DNA from: Desulfocapsa sp.
Lineage (GTDB): Bacteria; Desulfobacterota; Desulfobulbia; Desulfobulbales; Desulfocapsaceae
DNA: 5,792 nucleotides
Reading direction: 5' to 3'
NCBI GenBank assembly: GCA_020717935.1
Contig: DYDK01000116.1
Coordinates: 1-5,792 of the forward strand
Shown here: positions 4,271 to 5,792 of the stretch, piece by piece
Layout of the letters: each line of letters starts with the position of its first letter
Numbering within the stretch: position 1 is the stretch's first letter
The notes under the pieces: model-generated
Seen by the model: the letters and a program-made list of their open reading frames with translations, nothing else
What the model was told of the DNA's origin: nothing
The model's database searches: none
Made by a program: the position numbers and the translations under genes

Positions 4271-4305
4271 TATGATCGTCGTAGCTTTCATAGTATCTCA
4301 ACTGG

Positions 4306-5658
4306 TTACGGTGTTGTTGTTTTTGTCAGCAGGGCCACGGTCTCGATGTGATGGGTTTGCGGGAACATATCCACCGGTTGCAGGGATTGGAGGGTAAAAC
4401 CGTGCTGGAGTAGTTCGCCCAGATCGCGGCACAGAGTGGCAGGGTCGCAGGAGACATAAACCAGTCGCTGGCGGGTGAGGAGGGCCAGTGTCGCGGCCAG
4501 TCCGGGGGCGCCTTGCCGAGGTGGGTCGATGAGCACGCAGTCAAATTGGCGTCCCTCGGCAACCAAGCTCTGGCAACGAGGATGGAGCGGGCTTTTTTCA
4601 AAGACGGTATTCGTCAGACCTGCCCGCTCACTGTTTTTACGGGCACAACGGATGGCTGATCCCTGGCCTTCGACCCCATGCAGCGATACCGCGCGCATGG
4701 CCAGCGGGAGGGAAAAATTGCCCATGCCGCAGAAAAGATCAAGGATGCTGGTGTCGGGATCGGGCTGGCAAGCCCTCAGCACGGTCTGGATAAGCTGGAT
4801 ATTTTGCTCCAGATTGACCTGGCAGAATCCGCCTGCTTCCCAGGCAAGAGAGAGGGGTGTGTCGCTTCTGCTGCCATTGCCGGAAAACGGAGGAAGGTGT
4901 AACTGGAGGGAGGGATGGGGGCCGACAGTATCGCTGATGATCAGGGGGGAGAAGTCCTGGCCGCGCAGTTCAATCCAGTCAATGAGGGGCAGCGCTTCTT
5001 GCAGGGATTTTGCCTGTCGTATGATGGCTGGTCGTGGCTTGCGCAGGTGATGAAAAAGGACGACGACCCGTGAACCGGTTGGATTGAGCAGGAGTTCCAG
5101 TTCGTTGCTGGCGGCCATCAACAAGAGAAATGACGGTTGGGACTGGAGTTGCTGTAAGGCCCTGTTCAGCTCTGGCCGTGCCAGCAGACATTCCCTGATC
5201 GTGACGCATTGATGGGAATGAAAGCGGCGGAAACCAGGGCGTCCGTGCTCGTCGGTATGCAGTCGTAAGCGCTGGCGGTAGCCGAAGGCGTGGGGCGAGG
5301 CAAGGGGAGCGGTCAGCAGTGAGACGGCCTGCTGCAGATGGCGTACGGGGGATCGTCGGAGCAGGTCGGCAATGATTTTCCGCTTGATGAGAAGTTGCTG
5401 CTCATAGTCGCATATCTGAAGGTCACAGCCCCCGCATACTCCATAGTGTGGGCATGGCGGCGCAATCCGGCGGGGGGAGGCCTCAACGATCTCGGTTATC
5501 GCGGCCTCGGCAAATCCTCTTTTTTCCTGAATGATCCTGGCCTTGACTCGTTCGCCGACCAGGGCATGTCGAATCAGGACGATCTGGCCATTGTCATGGC
5601 GGGCCAGACCGTACCCGCCATTGATTATTTTTTCTATCTGCAGAAGGATGTCGCTCAT
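4306..5658 (-). CDS. rlmD: 23S rRNA (uracil-C5)-methyltransferase, RlmD (RumA) type
   Basis: A 450-residue SAM-dependent RNA m5U methyltransferase, predicted to methylate the uridine equivalent to E. coli 23S U1939. It has an N-terminal TRAM-like RNA-binding domain (about 1-60) and a 4Fe-4S site Cys69-x5-Cys75-x2-Cys78 with Cys157. The SAM motif LDLFCGMGNF is at 307-316, IDPPR with Asp378 follows, then the nucleophile Cys404 in VSCDP and the base Glu439 in FPQTHHIE. The spacings 69-157, 378-404 and 404-439 equal those of E. coli RumA as I recall it (74-162, 363-389, 389-424). The iron-sulfur cysteines argue against TrmA. The ATG at 5658 gives the normal N-terminus, though it lacks a clear Shine-Dalgarno; an ATG at 5721 with AAGGCGG just before it would add 21 residues. 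RlmC or another RumA paralogue remains possible. Confidence 0.88.
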   Translation of the reverse strand: MSDILLQIEKIINGGYGLARHDNGQIVLIRHALVGERVKARIIQEKRGFAEAAITEIVEASPRRIAPPCPHYGVCGGCDLQICDYEQQLLIKRKIIADLLRRSPVRHLQQAVSLLTAPLASPHAFGYRQRLRLHTDEHGRPGFRRFHSHQCVTIRECLLARPELNRALQQLQSQPSFLLLMAASNELELLLNPTGSRVVVLFHHLRKPRPAIIRQAKSLQEALPLIDWIELRGQDFSPLIISDTVGPHPSLQLHLPPFSGNGSRSDTPLSLAWEAGGFCQVNLEQNIQLIQTVLRACQPDPDTSILDLFCGMGNFSLPLAMRAVSLHGVEGQGSAIRCARKNSERAGLTNTVFEKSPLHPRCQSLVAEGRQFDCVLIDPPRQGAPGLAATLALLTRQRLVYVSCDPATLCRDLGELLQHGFTLQSLQPVDMFPQTHHIETVALLTKTTTP

Positions 5659-5748
5659 TTTTTTCAGTGACGCACAGGGCGATGAGGTGGTATTTGTATG
5701 AAAATCGTAACTATCCAGCATCCGCCTTAATGTGGTAGAGTAAGGGCC

Positions 5749-5769
5749 TGTCCACAAATAACTTGGACA
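5749..5769. repeat. Inverted repeat TGTCCA-9 nt-TGGACA upstream of rlmD
   Basis: TGTCCA (5749-5754) and TGGACA (5764-5769) form a 6-bp inverted repeat around CAAATAACT, about 90 bp before the rlmD start. It could be an operator or the end of an insertion sequence extending past the right edge of the window. No transposase sequence is present in the window to decide. The rest of 5659-5792 shows no convincing promoter. Confidence 0.35.
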
Positions 5770-5792
5770 TGATTGCGCTCAGATTTAGGTTA

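Larger units (their letters stand above)
3864..4305. other. Gene-free interval between Uma2 copy B and rlmD
   Basis: About 440 bp without a supportable gene. Seen here are a small hairpin GGAACC-TGCTT-GGTTCC (3898-3914), a 7-bp inverted repeat ATTCTTC/GAAGAAT (4022-4028, 4041-4047), the TTCCCATGCG palindromes and a REP-like hairpin, listed separately. An open frame on the plus strand at 3977-4243 runs through the palindromes and has no recognisable domain. The interval marks the change from G+C-richer core sequence (rlmD) to the accessory strip. Confidence 0.6.

Noticed and set aside
3977..4397. Plus-strand open frames in the gene-free interval
   Set aside because: They translate palindromic repeats and the rlmD 3' end, with no domain or credible start signal.
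4326..5670. Several open frames overlapping rlmD on both strands
   Set aside because: These are shadows of a G+C-rich gene; the 450-codon rlmD frame has every catalytic and iron-sulfur residue.
1..5792. tRNA, rRNA or riboswitch
   Set aside because: No cloverleaf with a GTTC-type T-loop and CCA end, rRNA segment or known riboswitch core was recognised by eye; a covariance-model scan would be decisive.

Overview
All eight supported genes lie on the minus strand. Reading in the direction of transcription (right to left), they are a conserved housekeeping gene, the 23S rRNA m5U methyltransferase RlmD (5658-4306), followed by an accessory strip (about 4300-1). The strip holds a Uma2-family putative nuclease (copy B, 3848-3288), a VapBC-type antitoxin/toxin pair (3178-2604), a near-identical second Uma2 gene (copy A, 2336-1776), a ribbon-helix-helix antitoxin with a RelE/ParE-superfamily toxin (1644-1076), and a HigBA pair (802-196). 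The rlmD gene is visibly richer in G+C than the accessory part, so the boundary near 4300 looks like the edge of a genomic island or hot spot.

The gaps between the accessory genes are packed with short repeats. The dominant family is built on the heptamer GGGGACA or its complement, with at least 15 copies seen, all intergenic; under one would be expected by chance in a window this size. It occurs as hairpins (69-139, 897-967, 4222-4270), as tandem 22-bp units (1705-1748, 3194-3260) and as fragments. Such sequences resemble the REP-type palindromes mobilised in trans by Y1 (RAYT/TnpA-REP) transposases, but no transposase gene is in the window. A second family is a perfect 12-bp-arm palindrome around TTCCCATGCG (985-1009, 4137-4161), with half copies next to both Uma2 genes and at 4170-4187.

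The two Uma2 genes sit in direct repeats of about 625 bp at a spacing of exactly 1512 bp. They share a 465-bp core with no differences, and mismatches are confined to the ends, which suggests recent duplication or gene conversion. The vapBC pair lies between them. Each toxin-antitoxin pair has its own translational coupling (ATGA overlap, TGATG overlap or a 4-nt gap). Two pairs have good sigma70-like promoters, and in the higBA promoter a palindromic operator fills the -35/-10 spacer.

The organism looks like a repeat-rich Gram-negative bacterium. The combination of many toxin-antitoxin pairs, Uma2 genes and GGGGACA/TTCCCATGCG repeats recalls Desulfobulbales (cable-bacteria relatives) or large sulfur-oxidising gammaproteobacteria. 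This is an impression from general knowledge, not a demonstrated assignment. No complete insertion sequence, RNA gene or CRISPR array was found. The most unusual items are the repeat-bounded cassette layout, a CxxC...CxxC insertion in a RelE-like toxin, covariation in the TTCCCATGCG palindromes, and a lone 29-nt sequence resembling a type I-E CRISPR repeat exactly at a duplication breakpoint.
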